A stretch of DNA of 13,646 bases. Source: Planctomycetota bacterium (lineage in GTDB: Bacteria; Planctomycetota; Phycisphaerae; Sedimentisphaerales; SM23-30). Below are positions 6,742 to 13,646 of this stretch, one piece after another. The position numbers were made by a program, and so were the translations under genes. Position 1 is the first letter of the stretch. Each line of letters begins with the position of its first letter. The stretch lies in the NCBI GenBank assembly GCA_022705365.1, contig JAKJEP010000053.1, positions 1-13,646 of the forward strand. Reading direction: 5' to 3'. A model generated the notes under the pieces. That model worked only from the letters and a program-made list of their open reading frames with translations. It had not been told where the DNA came from and searched no databases.

Positions 6742-8271
6742 ATGCTCGCCAGAATACACAGTGCGGCGATGGTCGGGATTGATGCGGTCCATTGTGAGGT
6801 TGAGGTCGATGTCGGCAGCGGCGGCTTTGAACGCAGCACCATCGTTGGCCTGCCGGATACGGCAGTGAAGGAAAGCATCGACCGGGTCCGCAGCTCCATC
6901 TATAACTGTGGCTACCCCTACCCCCACACCGCCAGCGTCATTAACCTGGCCCCGGCGGACATCAAGAAGGAAGGCCCCAGCTTCGACCTGCCGATTGCCG
7001 TAGGGATGCTCGCCGGACAGGGAGTCATCCAGAGTGAGCTGATTCAGCAGACGGTCATGCTCGGTGAGCTGGCCCTGGATGGCCGGGTTCGTCCGGTAAA
7101 AGGGACGCTGGCCAGTGCCATCATGGCTCAAAAACAGGGATTCAAAGCCATACTTGTCCCGGCTGATAACGTCTGTGAGGCGGCGGTGGTCCAGGAAATC
7201 GAAGTCATCCCCATCTCCTCCCTGACGGAGGCGGTGGGCTATCTCAACAGCCAGTTGCCGCTGGAACCTGCCGTGATCGATATCAATGTGGTATTTGAAC
7301 AGGCCTCGCGCTATGATCTGGATTTCGAGGATGTCAAAGGACAGGAAAACGTCAAACGCGCCCTGACCATCGCCGCCGCTGGCAACCATAATATCCTGAT
7401 GATGGGTCCGCCCGGCGCCGGCAAGACCATGCTTACCAAGCGGCTGCCGACCATCATGCCGCCCCTGACGCTGGAAGAGTCGCTGGAAACCACCCGCATC
7501 TACTCCGCCCTGGGCCTTTTGAAAAAAGGCCAGTCCCTGATGGCCACCCGGCCCGTGCGGTCCCCTCACCACTCCGCCAGCGGCCCCTCCCTGGTGGGCG
7601 GCGGTACCATCCCCAGACCGGGAGAGTTGTCGCTGGCCCACAATGGACTGCTGTTTCTGGATGAATTTCCGGAATTTAACCGCACGGTGCTGGAGACCAT
7701 CCGCCAGCCGCTGGAAGACAACACCGTCACCATCTCCCGGGCCTCCGGCACCATGACCTTCCCCGCCAATATCATGCTGGTGGCTGCCATGAATCCTTGC
7801 CCCTGCGGCTATCTCACCGATCCCAAACGCAAATGCAAATGCACCCCCAACCAGGTCGAGCGATACCTCTCCCGCATCTCCGGCCCGCTGGTGGACCGGA
7901 TTGATATTCATGTGGATGTGCCTGCCGTGCCCTTTACGGAACTGTCCAGCCGCAAAAACGGCACCGATTCCGCCCATATGCGGGAACAGGTACTGAAGGC
8001 CCGTCAGCGGCAAGCCCAGCGGTTCGCCGGCTTGAATCTCCTGGCCAATGCCCGAATGAACAGCAAACAGGTGCGGCAGTTCTGTCAGCTCAACGATGCC
8101 GGGCAAAACATCCTCAAACAGGCGGTCTATGAACTGGGCCTCAGCGCCCGCGCCCATGATAAGGTCCTCAAAATCGCCCGCACCATCGCCGACCTGGAGG
8201 ACAGCCCTGAGATTCAGCCCAACCATGTAGCTGAAGCGATTCAATACCGCCGACTCGACCGGAATATCTAG
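6742..8271 (+). CDS. yifB: YifB/ComM family AAA+ ATPase (Mg chelatase-like)
   Basis: A 509-residue cytoplasmic AAA+ protein. The start is set at ATG 6742 because MLARIHSAAMVGIDA is the normal N-terminus of the family and an AAGGA lies 6 nt upstream. An in-frame ATG at 6613 would add 43 unrelated residues. The N-terminal ChlI-type domain includes STIVGLPDTAVKESIDRVR. It is followed by the AAA core with Walker A GPPGAGKT at 222-229, Walker B LFLDE with Asp307-Glu308, and a four-cysteine patch (Cys353, 355, 365, 367). The C-terminal Mg_chelatase_C domain completes the protein. The family includes ComM, a hexameric helicase that promotes branch migration when incoming DNA is integrated during natural transformation. 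The length is normal and all ATPase motifs are intact. It stands alone on its strand. Confidence 0.96.
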   Translation: MLARIHSAAMVGIDAVHCEVEVDVGSGGFERSTIVGLPDTAVKESIDRVRSSIYNCGYPYPHTASVINLAPADIKKEGPSFDLPIAVGMLAGQGVIQSELIQQTVMLGELALDGRVRPVKGTLASAIMAQKQGFKAILVPADNVCEAAVVQEIEVIPISSLTEAVGYLNSQLPLEPAVIDINVVFEQASRYDLDFEDVKGQENVKRALTIAAAGNHNILMMGPPGAGKTMLTKRLPTIMPPLTLEESLETTRIYSALGLLKKGQSLMATRPVRSPHHSASGPSLVGGGTIPRPGELSLAHNGLLFLDEFPEFNRTVLETIRQPLEDNTVTISRASGTMTFPANIMLVAAMNPCPCGYLTDPKRKCKCTPNQVERYLSRISGPLVDRIDIHVDVPAVPFTELSSRKNGTDSAHMREQVLKARQRQAQRFAGLNLLANARMNSKQVRQFCQLNDAGQNILKQAVYELGLSARAHDKVLKIARTIADLEDSPEIQPNHVAEAIQYRRLDRNI

Positions 8272-8440
8272 CCCGCATTTCTCACGGGAATTTGACTAAT
8301 ATATTGATAACTCCATGGTTTAGAATGTCTTATGTACCATTTTTCGGTTCACCAGCTTCGATCCCTTGTTATTGGGGAACCAGAGTCATTTTTGGATGAC
8401 TAAATCGACTTTTGGCGGTTCCGTCATTTTTAATGAGCGC
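8272..8440. other. Intergenic region 3' of yifB, no gene seen
   Basis: No convincing ORF. A weak terminator-like element for yifB is possible: ATGGT (8315-8319) pairs with ACCAT (8336-8340), and a run of five T's ends at 8344. A perfect dyad, AGTCAT-N6-ATGACT, lies at 8384-8401. A partly similar GTCATTTTT sequence recurs at about 8423-8431. A 67-codon ORF that starts in this region at 8366 has no ribosome binding site and runs across the RNA candidate, so I do not call it. Confidence 0.4.
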
Positions 8441-8854
8441 ATAAAACTGGCAAGCCCAGCCGATCAGGCCAGGCTTGCCCACATTCTCGTTGCTGTTGAT
8501 TCTTCATTGGTTCAAATAACCATACTCAACAGCCAGCAGTGTAATACTGCTCTATTAAGCTGCTTGTAGAACAGCCAATCTTATTGGGGCTGCGCACAGC
8601 CCGCTGAAATATGTGATATGTCTTTACTTGTACCGAAGCGAATGAGTTTACTCCCACTCCGGATTTGTACTCATAGGTTGCGCCGGCAGCTTTCCCGACG
8701 CAACCGTCTATTATATTATCGCGCATCTCAGGCACCTTACCGAGACGCACGCGACAAACCTTCAACTTGTAAAAGAGCAGAAACGATTCGAAACTTCTTT
8801 TATATGACTCACTCAGACAGGCTTCTTATATGATTTATCAGCTTCAGCCTTCAC
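8441..8854 (-). ncRNA. Candidate structured non-coding RNA, about 410 nt, family not recognised
   Basis: The minus strand, read from about 8854 down to 8441, folds into a chain of stems. AGGCT (8850-8846) pairs with AGCCT (8823-8819). CGTGCGTCTC pairs with GAGATGCGCG in the 8752-8719 region. GGTTGCGTCGG (8705-8695) pairs over 11 bp with CCGGCGCAACC (8686-8676). GAGTG (8659-8655) pairs with CATTC (8644-8640). GGGCTG (8602-8597) pairs with CAGCCC (8592-8587). GCTGTTCTA (8575-8567) pairs with TAGAGCAGT (8554-8546). GCTGTTGA (8533-8526) pairs with TCAACAGC (8499-8492) and encloses TGGTT/AACCA. A terminator-like hairpin lies at 8479-8449. Several helices depend on G-U pairs that would be A-C mismatches on the plus strand, which fixes the strand. 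It has its own promoter and terminator-like end. I see no GAGGAAAGUCC (RNase P), no T-arm (tmRNA) and no SRP signature. The small ORFs here lack protein-like composition. Confidence 0.6.
8443..8479 (-). terminator. Terminator-like hairpin at the 3' end of the RNA candidate
   Basis: On the minus strand GGCAAGCC (8479-8472) pairs perfectly with GGCTTGCC (8456-8449). The stem extends inward by TGGCC/GGCTG, with two G-U pairs, around a five-base loop, about 13 bp in all. It is followed by AGTTTTAT, a short U-run. The plus strand has no T-run after the same hairpin, so the orientation is minus. Confidence 0.5.
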
Positions 8855-8860
8855 TAACAT

Positions 8861-8889
8861 ACTATAACACACAACCAAACAAAAAGCAA
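8861..8889 (-). promoter_or_regulatory. Sigma70-type promoter for the minus-strand RNA candidate
   Basis: Read on the minus strand: TTGCTT (8889-8884), a 17-bp spacer, then TATAGT (8866-8861), which matches the -10 consensus in 5 of 6 bases. The predicted start is about 8854, just before the first stem. It diverges from the promoter of the membrane-protein/recG unit. Confidence 0.5.
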
Positions 8890-9018
8890 GTAAATTTCTG
8901 ATTTTTAGAGCCGAATTCCGGCGGTTTTCTGCACAAACAGGACGCACCTAAATTCCGAAGGGGCGATAACTTAAAGAATAAAATCAGCGGGATTCTCGTA
9001 TTCCGGTTTGGTTCCTTC

Positions 9019-9047
9019 TTGCAATCCCATCTTATTCATGGCATGAT
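9019..9047 (+). promoter_or_regulatory. Candidate promoter of the PH-like protein/recG/trkH unit
   Basis: TTGCAA (9019-9024) and CATGAT (9042-9047) are separated by 17 bp. The predicted start is near 9054, giving a leader of about 40 nt to the ATG at 9095. Each hexamer matches consensus in 4 of 6 positions. Confidence 0.35.
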
Positions 9048-9094
9048 AGGTAAAAATTAGAAACTGGGACAAACGATACGAACGAGGTAACAAA

Positions 9095-9604
9095 ATGGCA
9101 GTAGAAGCAGTTGGCAGTAAATTCAGTCGTAACAATCATTATATTCTTGCCCCCATGTGTCTGGCGTTTGCCGTCTGGTTTGCCTACGACGGCTGGATCA
9201 ACAAGACATATCAGCAGGAGGAAACCCGGGAGGACGGTACTCCCACCGCGAATCTCCAGTTTAACCGCTATGCTCCCATCGGCCTGGCGGCTATCGCGGT
9301 GTATTCCCTGCTTGCCGCGGCGCAAGTGAAAAACAAACGCATCACCGCCGATGAGAACGGTTTGACCATCAACGGCAAAGCCGTCATCCCCTACAGTTCG
9401 GTCACCCATATCGATAAGCGATTCTTCGAAAAGGAAGGCCACTACACCATCGGCTACAAAGAAGGCGACGCGGAGCAAACACTGAAATTGTCTGATCGGA
9501 AATACGATGGCCTGGGCCTCCTGCTGGATGAACTGATTCGCCGCACTGGTGCTGCCCCCGCAAATGCTGACGCCAGTCAGGAAGATCAAACAAAAACTTC
9601 ATGA
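9095..9604 (+). CDS. Membrane protein with two helices and a PH-like cytoplasmic tail
   Basis: A 169-residue protein of unknown function. The ATG is preceded by GAGG, 8 nt away. Two membrane helices are seen at about 17-35 and 59-77, separated by a polar loop rich in Glu, Thr and Gln. The remainder (about 80-152) has the strand pattern of bacterial PH-like domains: ITADENGLTINGKAVIPYSSVTHIDKRFFEKEGHYTIGYKEG, then a closing helix (DGLGLLLDELIRRTG). The tail ends in a disordered Ala/Gln/Lys-rich stretch. PH-like assignment is by pattern only. Its stop is 37 bp before recG, so it is probably the first gene of that transcript. No functional link to recG is evident. Confidence 0.8.
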   Translation: MAVEAVGSKFSRNNHYILAPMCLAFAVWFAYDGWINKTYQQEETREDGTPTANLQFNRYAPIGLAAIAVYSLLAAAQVKNKRITADENGLTINGKAVIPYSSVTHIDKRFFEKEGHYTIGYKEGDAEQTLKLSDRKYDGLGLLLDELIRRTGAAPANADASQEDQTKTS

Positions 9605-9641
9605 TGCTGCCGGATTCTTTGCCAATTCGTCTTTAAATACC

Positions 9642-11777
9642 ATGGAACAAATACCTCCGGCAAAATTCCATTCTGCTACGGAAGTACAATTTCTCCGGGG
9701 GGTAGGACCCCGCCGGGCGCAATCTTTTGCTCAACTGGGCATCCGAACGGTTCAGAACCTGCTGGAACATTATCCTCGCGATTACGAATTCCTGCCGCCG
9801 CTGGAACTGATCCAATCTTTACAAGTCGATCAAACCGTAACCATCCTCGGCGAAATTATCGACTTCCGCTTCAACCGCCGTTCCCGCCCGCCGCGGATGG
9901 AAATCACCCTGCGGGACGACACCGGCACCTGCCGCCTGAAATGGTTTCACGGCGGCTATCTGCAGGACAAATTTCTGCCGGGCGATAAAATCGCCGCTTG
10001 GGGAAAGGTCTCCCGCTATAAGGAAATCCTGCAACTGGTCAATCCCAAATGGATGCGGCTGGAGCAGTTCGAGCAGCTCACCGGCCGCCGGCAGCAGGGG
10101 TATGCCGTCTATCCGGCTACCGCCGAAATCTCCAGCGGGGAGATCAGCCGCATCCTGCGCAACTCCCTGCCCGACCTGCTGGAGCTGGTGCATGATTATT
10201 TCGATGAGTCTTATCGTGCCCAGCGGCAATTCCCCGCCCGCCGCGACGCCGTTCAGTGGATTCATGTTCCCCCAACGAAAGAACATATCCTCATGGCCCG
10301 CCGGCGGCTGGCCTATGATGAACTATTCTTCATGGAACTGGGTATTGCCCTCCGCCAGGAACAAATCCGCCAGACCCAGCCGGCCTTCCCCCTGCCCAGC
10401 AGCCCCCGCCTCGACCAGCGGATCAAACGCCTGTTCCCGTTCCTGCTCACTGCCGACCAGGAAAAAGTCATTCAGGAAATCGCCGCCGATATGGCCCGCA
10501 CCGAACCGATGAACCGCCTCCTGCAGGGCGATGTCGGCTCCGGCAAAACGGTCGTCGCCTTATATGCCGCCCTCCTGGCCGTCGGCAACCACAAACAGGT
10601 CGCCATCATGGCCCCCACGGAAATCCTTGCCGAGCAGCATTTCCTCCATATTGAGCATTTTTTACGCGACAGCCAGGTCCGCCGCGTCCTCCTCACCGGC
10701 GGCCTGACCGGTTCCAAACGCACGGCCCTTTTGGACGAAATCAAAAATGGCTCGATCGATATCGTCGTGGGCACCCAGGCCCTCCTCCAGCAGGATGTCA
10801 CCTTCAACAATCTGGCCCTGGTCGTGGTCGATGAACAGCATAAATTCGGCGTCCGCCAGCGCCAGCAGATTCGCGGCAAGGATATCGCCCCCCATTATCT
10901 GGTCATGACCGCCACCCCCATCCCCCGCACCCTCGCCATGACCGTCTTCGGCGATCTGGAAATCTCCACCATCGAACACCTCCCGCCCGGCCGCCGGGAA
11001 ATCCTCACCCGCTGGGTCCCCCCCGACAAACTGCCGGAGGCCTGCGAATTCATCCGCAAACAGCTCCAGCAAAAAAGACAGGCCTATTTTGTCTATCCCC
11101 GCGTCGAGCAGGATGAAGAATCCGGATCCCTGGAAACCGATCCGGCCGGTCAAACCGGCTGGGCCGGCCAACTGAAGGCCGCTGTCAGCGAATCGGAATA
11201 TCTCCAAACCGAAATCTTCTCCGAATTCCGCGTCGGTCTGCTCCACGGCCAGATGGACCGCGACCAGAAACAGCAGGTCATGGATGACTTCCGCAAAGGC
11301 AAAATCGATATCCTGGTCGCCACCGTCGTCATCGAAGTCGGCGTGGATGTCCCCAACGCCACCATCATGGTCATCGAACATGCCGAACGCTTCGGCCTGG
11401 CCCAGCTTCATCAGCTCCGCGGCCGCATCGGGCGCGGGTCCCAGCAGTCCTACTGCCTCCTTTTCGGCCAGGCTGCCGGCGAAATCGCCCAGCAGCGCCT
11501 CCAGATCATGGTCGAAACCAACGACGGCTTCCGCATCGCCGAAGAAGACCTGCGCCTCCGCGGTCCCGGCGAATTTTTCGGCACCGCCCAGCATGGCTTG
11601 CCAAACCTGAAAATTGCCGATATCATACGCGACCTGGATTTGCTGCGCATGGCCCGAAAAGACGCCTTTGCCCTGGCCCGCTCCGACCCGTTTTTGCGGG
11701 CCGATGCCAGCCGCCCCCTGAAAAAAATCCTCCAGGAGAAATTCGGCGACGATCTGCCCCTGGTAGATGTAGGATAA
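9642..11777 (+). CDS. recG: ATP-dependent DNA helicase RecG
   Basis: A 711-residue cytoplasmic helicase that remodels stalled replication forks and branch-migrates Holliday junctions. I chose ATG 9642 (MEQIPPAKF). The open frame extends upstream to 9549, but that part overlaps the preceding gene and has no family similarity. No clear ribosome binding site precedes either start. Domains in order: an N-terminal segment with FLRGVGPRRAQSFAQLGI, the OB-fold wedge domain at about 60-150 (VTILGEIIDFRFNRR...), and helicase domain 1 with Walker A GDVGSGKT at 296-303, the DEQH box at 397-400 and TATPIPRT at 423-430. Helicase domain 2 carries QLRGRIGRG at 591-599. The C-terminal RecG region includes DGFRIAEEDLRLRGPGEFFGTAQHG. 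All motifs are intact and the length is typical. Confidence 0.97.
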   Translation: MEQIPPAKFHSATEVQFLRGVGPRRAQSFAQLGIRTVQNLLEHYPRDYEFLPPLELIQSLQVDQTVTILGEIIDFRFNRRSRPPRMEITLRDDTGTCRLKWFHGGYLQDKFLPGDKIAAWGKVSRYKEILQLVNPKWMRLEQFEQLTGRRQQGYAVYPATAEISSGEISRILRNSLPDLLELVHDYFDESYRAQRQFPARRDAVQWIHVPPTKEHILMARRRLAYDELFFMELGIALRQEQIRQTQPAFPLPSSPRLDQRIKRLFPFLLTADQEKVIQEIAADMARTEPMNRLLQGDVGSGKTVVALYAALLAVGNHKQVAIMAPTEILAEQHFLHIEHFLRDSQVRRVLLTGGLTGSKRTALLDEIKNGSIDIVVGTQALLQQDVTFNNLALVVVDEQHKFGVRQRQQIRGKDIAPHYLVMTATPIPRTLAMTVFGDLEISTIEHLPPGRREILTRWVPPDKLPEACEFIRKQLQQKRQAYFVYPRVEQDEESGSLETDPAGQTGWAGQLKAAVSESEYLQTEIFSEFRVGLLHGQMDRDQKQQVMDDFRKGKIDILVATVVIEVGVDVPNATIMVIEHAERFGLAQLHQLRGRIGRGSQQSYCLLFGQAAGEIAQQRLQIMVETNDGFRIAEEDLRLRGPGEFFGTAQHGLPNLKIADIIRDLDLLRMARKDAFALARSDPFLRADASRPLKKILQEKFGDDLPLVDVG

Positions 11778-11790
11778 AAGTAAAAACCGG

Positions 11791-13533
11791 ATGCTGAAAA
11801 CCACCCAATATCGCCTGCTGATTGCCTTGAACGGAAGCATGATGCTTCTGGCCCTCCTCTGTTTAATCGAAGAATATGGTTTTAAAACCCTCCCTCTGCA
11901 TAACTGGGTTCTGCACCTGCTGCAGATGATCTCCGTGATCGTTTTACTTATCACCCGCTATTATCTCTGGTCAATCAGCAAAGAACGCCGCTGGAAACAT
12001 CTCCTCCCCGATATCATCCTGCTGGTAGTCCAGATTCTGGCCTTGCTGTTTCTCCCCCAAATGTTGCGCGAGGTGGCCCCGCCCAGCCGGATTTTCTGGT
12101 CCCTTTTCCATGTTTTCCTCCTGGCCATGGTGGTCCTCCGGGTCGCCCGTTACACCGTAACCGTCGCTTCCGGCCGCTCGCCCACCCGCGTCCTGTTCGG
12201 CAGCTTTACCTTTGTCATTTTTACCGGTGCCATTCTCCTGATGCTGCCCGCCGCCCATCGGGGCGAAACCATTTCCTTCACCGATGCCGTATTCACCGCT
12301 ACCAGCGCCACCTGTGTCACCGGCCTGACGGTCCTCGATACCGCAGGCGGCTTTACCCACCTGGGCCAGACCATTATCCTGTTCCTGATCCAAATCGGCG
12401 GACTGGGAATCATGATCTTCGGCACTCTTTTCGCCTTCGTACTGGGAAATCCCCTCACCCTCCGCGAATCCGTCGCCATGAAAGATATCCTGAACGAACA
12501 GGCCCCCGGCCGCATCACCCGGCTGGTTGTCTTTATCTGCTTTTCCACCTTCCTCATCGAATTACTGGGCTTCTGCGGCCTGCTGGACATGTGGGACTCG
12601 CCCCTGCCGCTTGCGGATCGGATTTACAAGAGCATGTTTCACGCCATCAGCGCCTTTTGCAACGCCGGCTTTGCCCTTCAGCCGGATAGTCTGATCCCCT
12701 ATCGCTCCTCGTTCCAGGTCTATACCGTTATTTGCCCATTGGTCGTTCTGGGAGGCCTGGGATTTCCCGTCCTGTTCAATCTATTTGACGTGATGGGCTC
12801 CCGTTTGAAAAAATTATTCCGCCCCGGCACTCGCCGCCGCGCAGAAAACATCACCCTTACTTTGCACAGCAAGATAGTCCTGATTACCACCGTCGTCCTG
12901 ATTGCGGCCGGTTGGCTGCTGCTCACCCTCCTGGAACTGAACCGGCCTGACGGCTCCTCCGTCTCCATTTGGCAGGCCTGCCGCGATTCCCTGTTCAATT
13001 CCATTACTTCCCGTACAGCCGGTTTTAATACTGTTGTGATTGCCCAGCTCAGCGCCGGGGCCAAAATGCTGATGATTTTCCTGATGTATATCGGCGGCTC
13101 ACCTTCCTCCACGGCCGGCGGCATCAAAACCATTACCGTTGCCATTATGACCCTGGCCATTTATTCCACCATTCGGCGGCGGGAACAGGTCCATGCCTTT
13201 CATCGCACGATTCCGGTAAACATCGTCAGGCGGGCCGCCATCCTGCTGACCGTTTACAGCCTGCTCATCTGGTTTTTTACCCTGCTGCTGACCCTTACCG
13301 AAAAAAGCCTCGGCGCCGATTTGCTCGACCTGCTCTTTGAAGTAACCTCCGCCCTCGGCACTGTCGGCCTTTCCACCGGCGTCACTGCCCATTTGACATG
13401 GGCCGGAAAATGGATCATTATCGTAGCCATGTTCATCGGCCGCCTGGGCCCCTTGAGCCTCCTGGCCGCCCTGACCTTTAATTATCGAAACATACGCTAC
13501 GAATACCCCAGCGAACCTCTGGTAGTTGGATAA
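11791..13533 (+). CDS. TrkH/KtrB family potassium uptake protein
   Basis: A 580-residue inner-membrane protein, the K+-translocating subunit of a Trk/Ktr-type system. The ATG lies 13 bp after the recG stop, with no strong ribosome binding site, suggesting translational coupling. The four selectivity-filter loops are all recognisable: ATCVTGL (Gly178), FCNAGF (Gly293), RTAGFN (Gly411) and ALGTVGLSTG (Gly523/Gly526). Before the first pore repeat there is an N-terminal extension of about 140 residues with several extra hydrophobic helices, longer than in typical KtrB. Such systems normally need a cytoplasmic TrkA/KtrA regulator with RCK domains. None is in the window, although the window ends just downstream. 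Whether it is sodium- or proton-coupled cannot be told. Confidence 0.93.
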   Translation: MLKTTQYRLLIALNGSMMLLALLCLIEEYGFKTLPLHNWVLHLLQMISVIVLLITRYYLWSISKERRWKHLLPDIILLVVQILALLFLPQMLREVAPPSRIFWSLFHVFLLAMVVLRVARYTVTVASGRSPTRVLFGSFTFVIFTGAILLMLPAAHRGETISFTDAVFTATSATCVTGLTVLDTAGGFTHLGQTIILFLIQIGGLGIMIFGTLFAFVLGNPLTLRESVAMKDILNEQAPGRITRLVVFICFSTFLIELLGFCGLLDMWDSPLPLADRIYKSMFHAISAFCNAGFALQPDSLIPYRSSFQVYTVICPLVVLGGLGFPVLFNLFDVMGSRLKKLFRPGTRRRAENITLTLHSKIVLITTVVLIAAGWLLLTLLELNRPDGSSVSIWQACRDSLFNSITSRTAGFNTVVIAQLSAGAKMLMIFLMYIGGSPSSTAGGIKTITVAIMTLAIYSTIRRREQVHAFHRTIPVNIVRRAAILLTVYSLLIWFFTLLLTLTEKSLGADLLDLLFEVTSALGTVGLSTGVTAHLTWAGKWIIIVAMFIGRLGPLSLLAALTFNYRNIRYEYPSEPLVVG

Positions 13534-13539
13534 AATGTA

Positions 13540-13563
13540 GGGTGTGCATCTGGTTGCACACCC
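13540..13563. terminator. Strong hairpin after trkH, terminator or repeat element
   Basis: GGGTGTGCA (13540-13548) and TGCACACCC (13555-13563) form a perfect 9-bp stem with a six-base loop, starting 6 bp after the trkH stop codon. The sequence after it is GGATTTG, not a proper T-run, so intrinsic termination is uncertain. The form (a GTAGGGTG-type dyad after a stop codon) also resembles small dispersed intergenic palindromes of bacteria. Confidence 0.45.
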
Positions 13564-13613
13564 GGATTTGTAGAAAATATGGAACGACCGGTTTTGCGAT
13601 TGTACAAGTTGCC

Positions 13614-13646
13614 ATGAGTCGATACGACCAAGGCGTGTGGTGGCAC
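13614..13646 (+). CDS. Possible 5' end of another gene, cut by the window edge
   Basis: From ATG 13614 the frame reads MSRYDQGVWWH and stays open to the end. The peptide has no recognisable family and there is no clear Shine-Dalgarno sequence. Eleven codons are too few to decide. Confidence 0.2.
   Translation, partial: MSRYDQGVWWH

Noticed and set aside
6661..8244. A 527-codon open frame on the minus strand opposite yifB
   Set aside because: Its glycine- and histidine-rich translation is typical of an antisense frame to a GC-biased gene. The plus-strand YifB has every expected motif.
8505..8522. A T-arm-like GGTTCAAAT on the plus strand suggesting a tRNA
   Set aside because: The bases flanking the seven-base loop do not pair, and there is no anticodon or acceptor stem. 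It instead forms the TGGTT/AACCA hairpin of the minus-strand RNA.
8546..8600. A tmRNA-like tag reading frame on the minus strand (A-V-L-Q-A-A followed by UAA UAG)
   Set aside because: The Ala-Ala-stop ending is suggestive and the RNA length is right. But no tRNA-like domain is visible: no TTCRANT-type T-arm, no paired 5' and 3' ends, and no CCA end at the terminator. The frame also runs through a stable hairpin. I keep the RNA as unassigned.
8526..8765. A 79-codon minus-strand ORF
   Set aside because: It lies inside the stem-rich RNA candidate, has no credible ribosome binding site, and its peptide has no protein-like pattern. It is a shadow of the RNA.
8618..8833. A 71-codon plus-strand ORF
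   Set aside because: The composition is rich in Arg, Leu and Ser without domain-like structure, there is no ribosome binding site, and it is antisense to the RNA candidate.
8460..8850. RNase P RNA (partial similarities such as GGTAAGGTGCC and GTAAACTC)
   Set aside because: The universally conserved GAGGAAAGUCC-type element and the 3' CR-V element are not found, so the resemblance is taken as chance.
10662..11954. A 430-codon open frame on the minus strand opposite recG
   Set aside because: The Asp/Gly/Ala/Phe-rich translation is a codon-bias shadow, and RecG motifs are complete on the plus strand.
1..13646. CRISPR arrays, insertion sequences or prophage genes
   Set aside because: No regularly spaced repeats, complete transposase, terminal inverted repeats or phage-type genes were seen.

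Overview
The window looks like chromosomal DNA of a free-living, polysaccharide-degrading bacterium of the PVC group, most likely a planctomycete (Phycisphaerae-like) or a relative. The inference rests on a DUF1080 lipoprotein, an SSS-type sodium:solute symporter, a secreted GH42-like glycoside hydrolase and a secreted beta-helix protein lying side by side, moderate GC, and housekeeping genes outside large operons. No taxonomic marker is present, so this is inference only.

Layout. Positions 1-56 hold the 3' end of an unidentified plus-strand gene. It converges on a DUF1080 lipoprotein gene (64-873, minus). A divergent, AT-rich intergenic region (874-1050) carries an operator-like dyad, and leads into a two-gene plus-strand unit: an SSS symporter (1051-2550) and a 106-residue two-helix membrane protein (2552-2872). 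These converge on a two-gene minus-strand operon, read right to left: a GH42-like secreted hydrolase (6450-4351), then a secreted beta-helix protein (4315-2930). Together, 1-6450 reads as a small glycan-utilisation locus: outer enzymes cleave a saccharide and the sodium symporter imports a product.

From about 6.6 kb rightwards the content is housekeeping. It includes yifB/comM (6742-8271), whose likely promoter overlaps an inverted repeat. Next comes a gap of about 820 bp with no convincing protein gene. Then follow a membrane protein with a PH-like tail (9095-9604), recG (9642-11777) and a TrkH/KtrB potassium transporter (11791-13533). These last three are closely spaced and probably co-transcribed. 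The window closes with a strong hairpin and possibly the first codons of another gene.

The most interesting item is in the 820-bp gap. On the minus strand, about 8854 to 8441, there is a good sigma70-type promoter, then a chain of at least eight stems, then a terminator-like hairpin with a short U-run. Several stems pair through G-U on the minus strand but would be mismatched (A-C) on the plus strand, so the structure is strand-specific. I read this as a structured non-coding RNA of about 410 nt. It does not show the conserved signatures of tmRNA, RNase P RNA, SRP RNA or 6S RNA that I could check by eye.

A second large-scale signal is strand composition. The plus strand is G-rich over most of the left half and C-rich over the right half, with the switch near 6.5-6.6 kb. 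This is the polarity expected at a replication terminus, but it is based on a short window.
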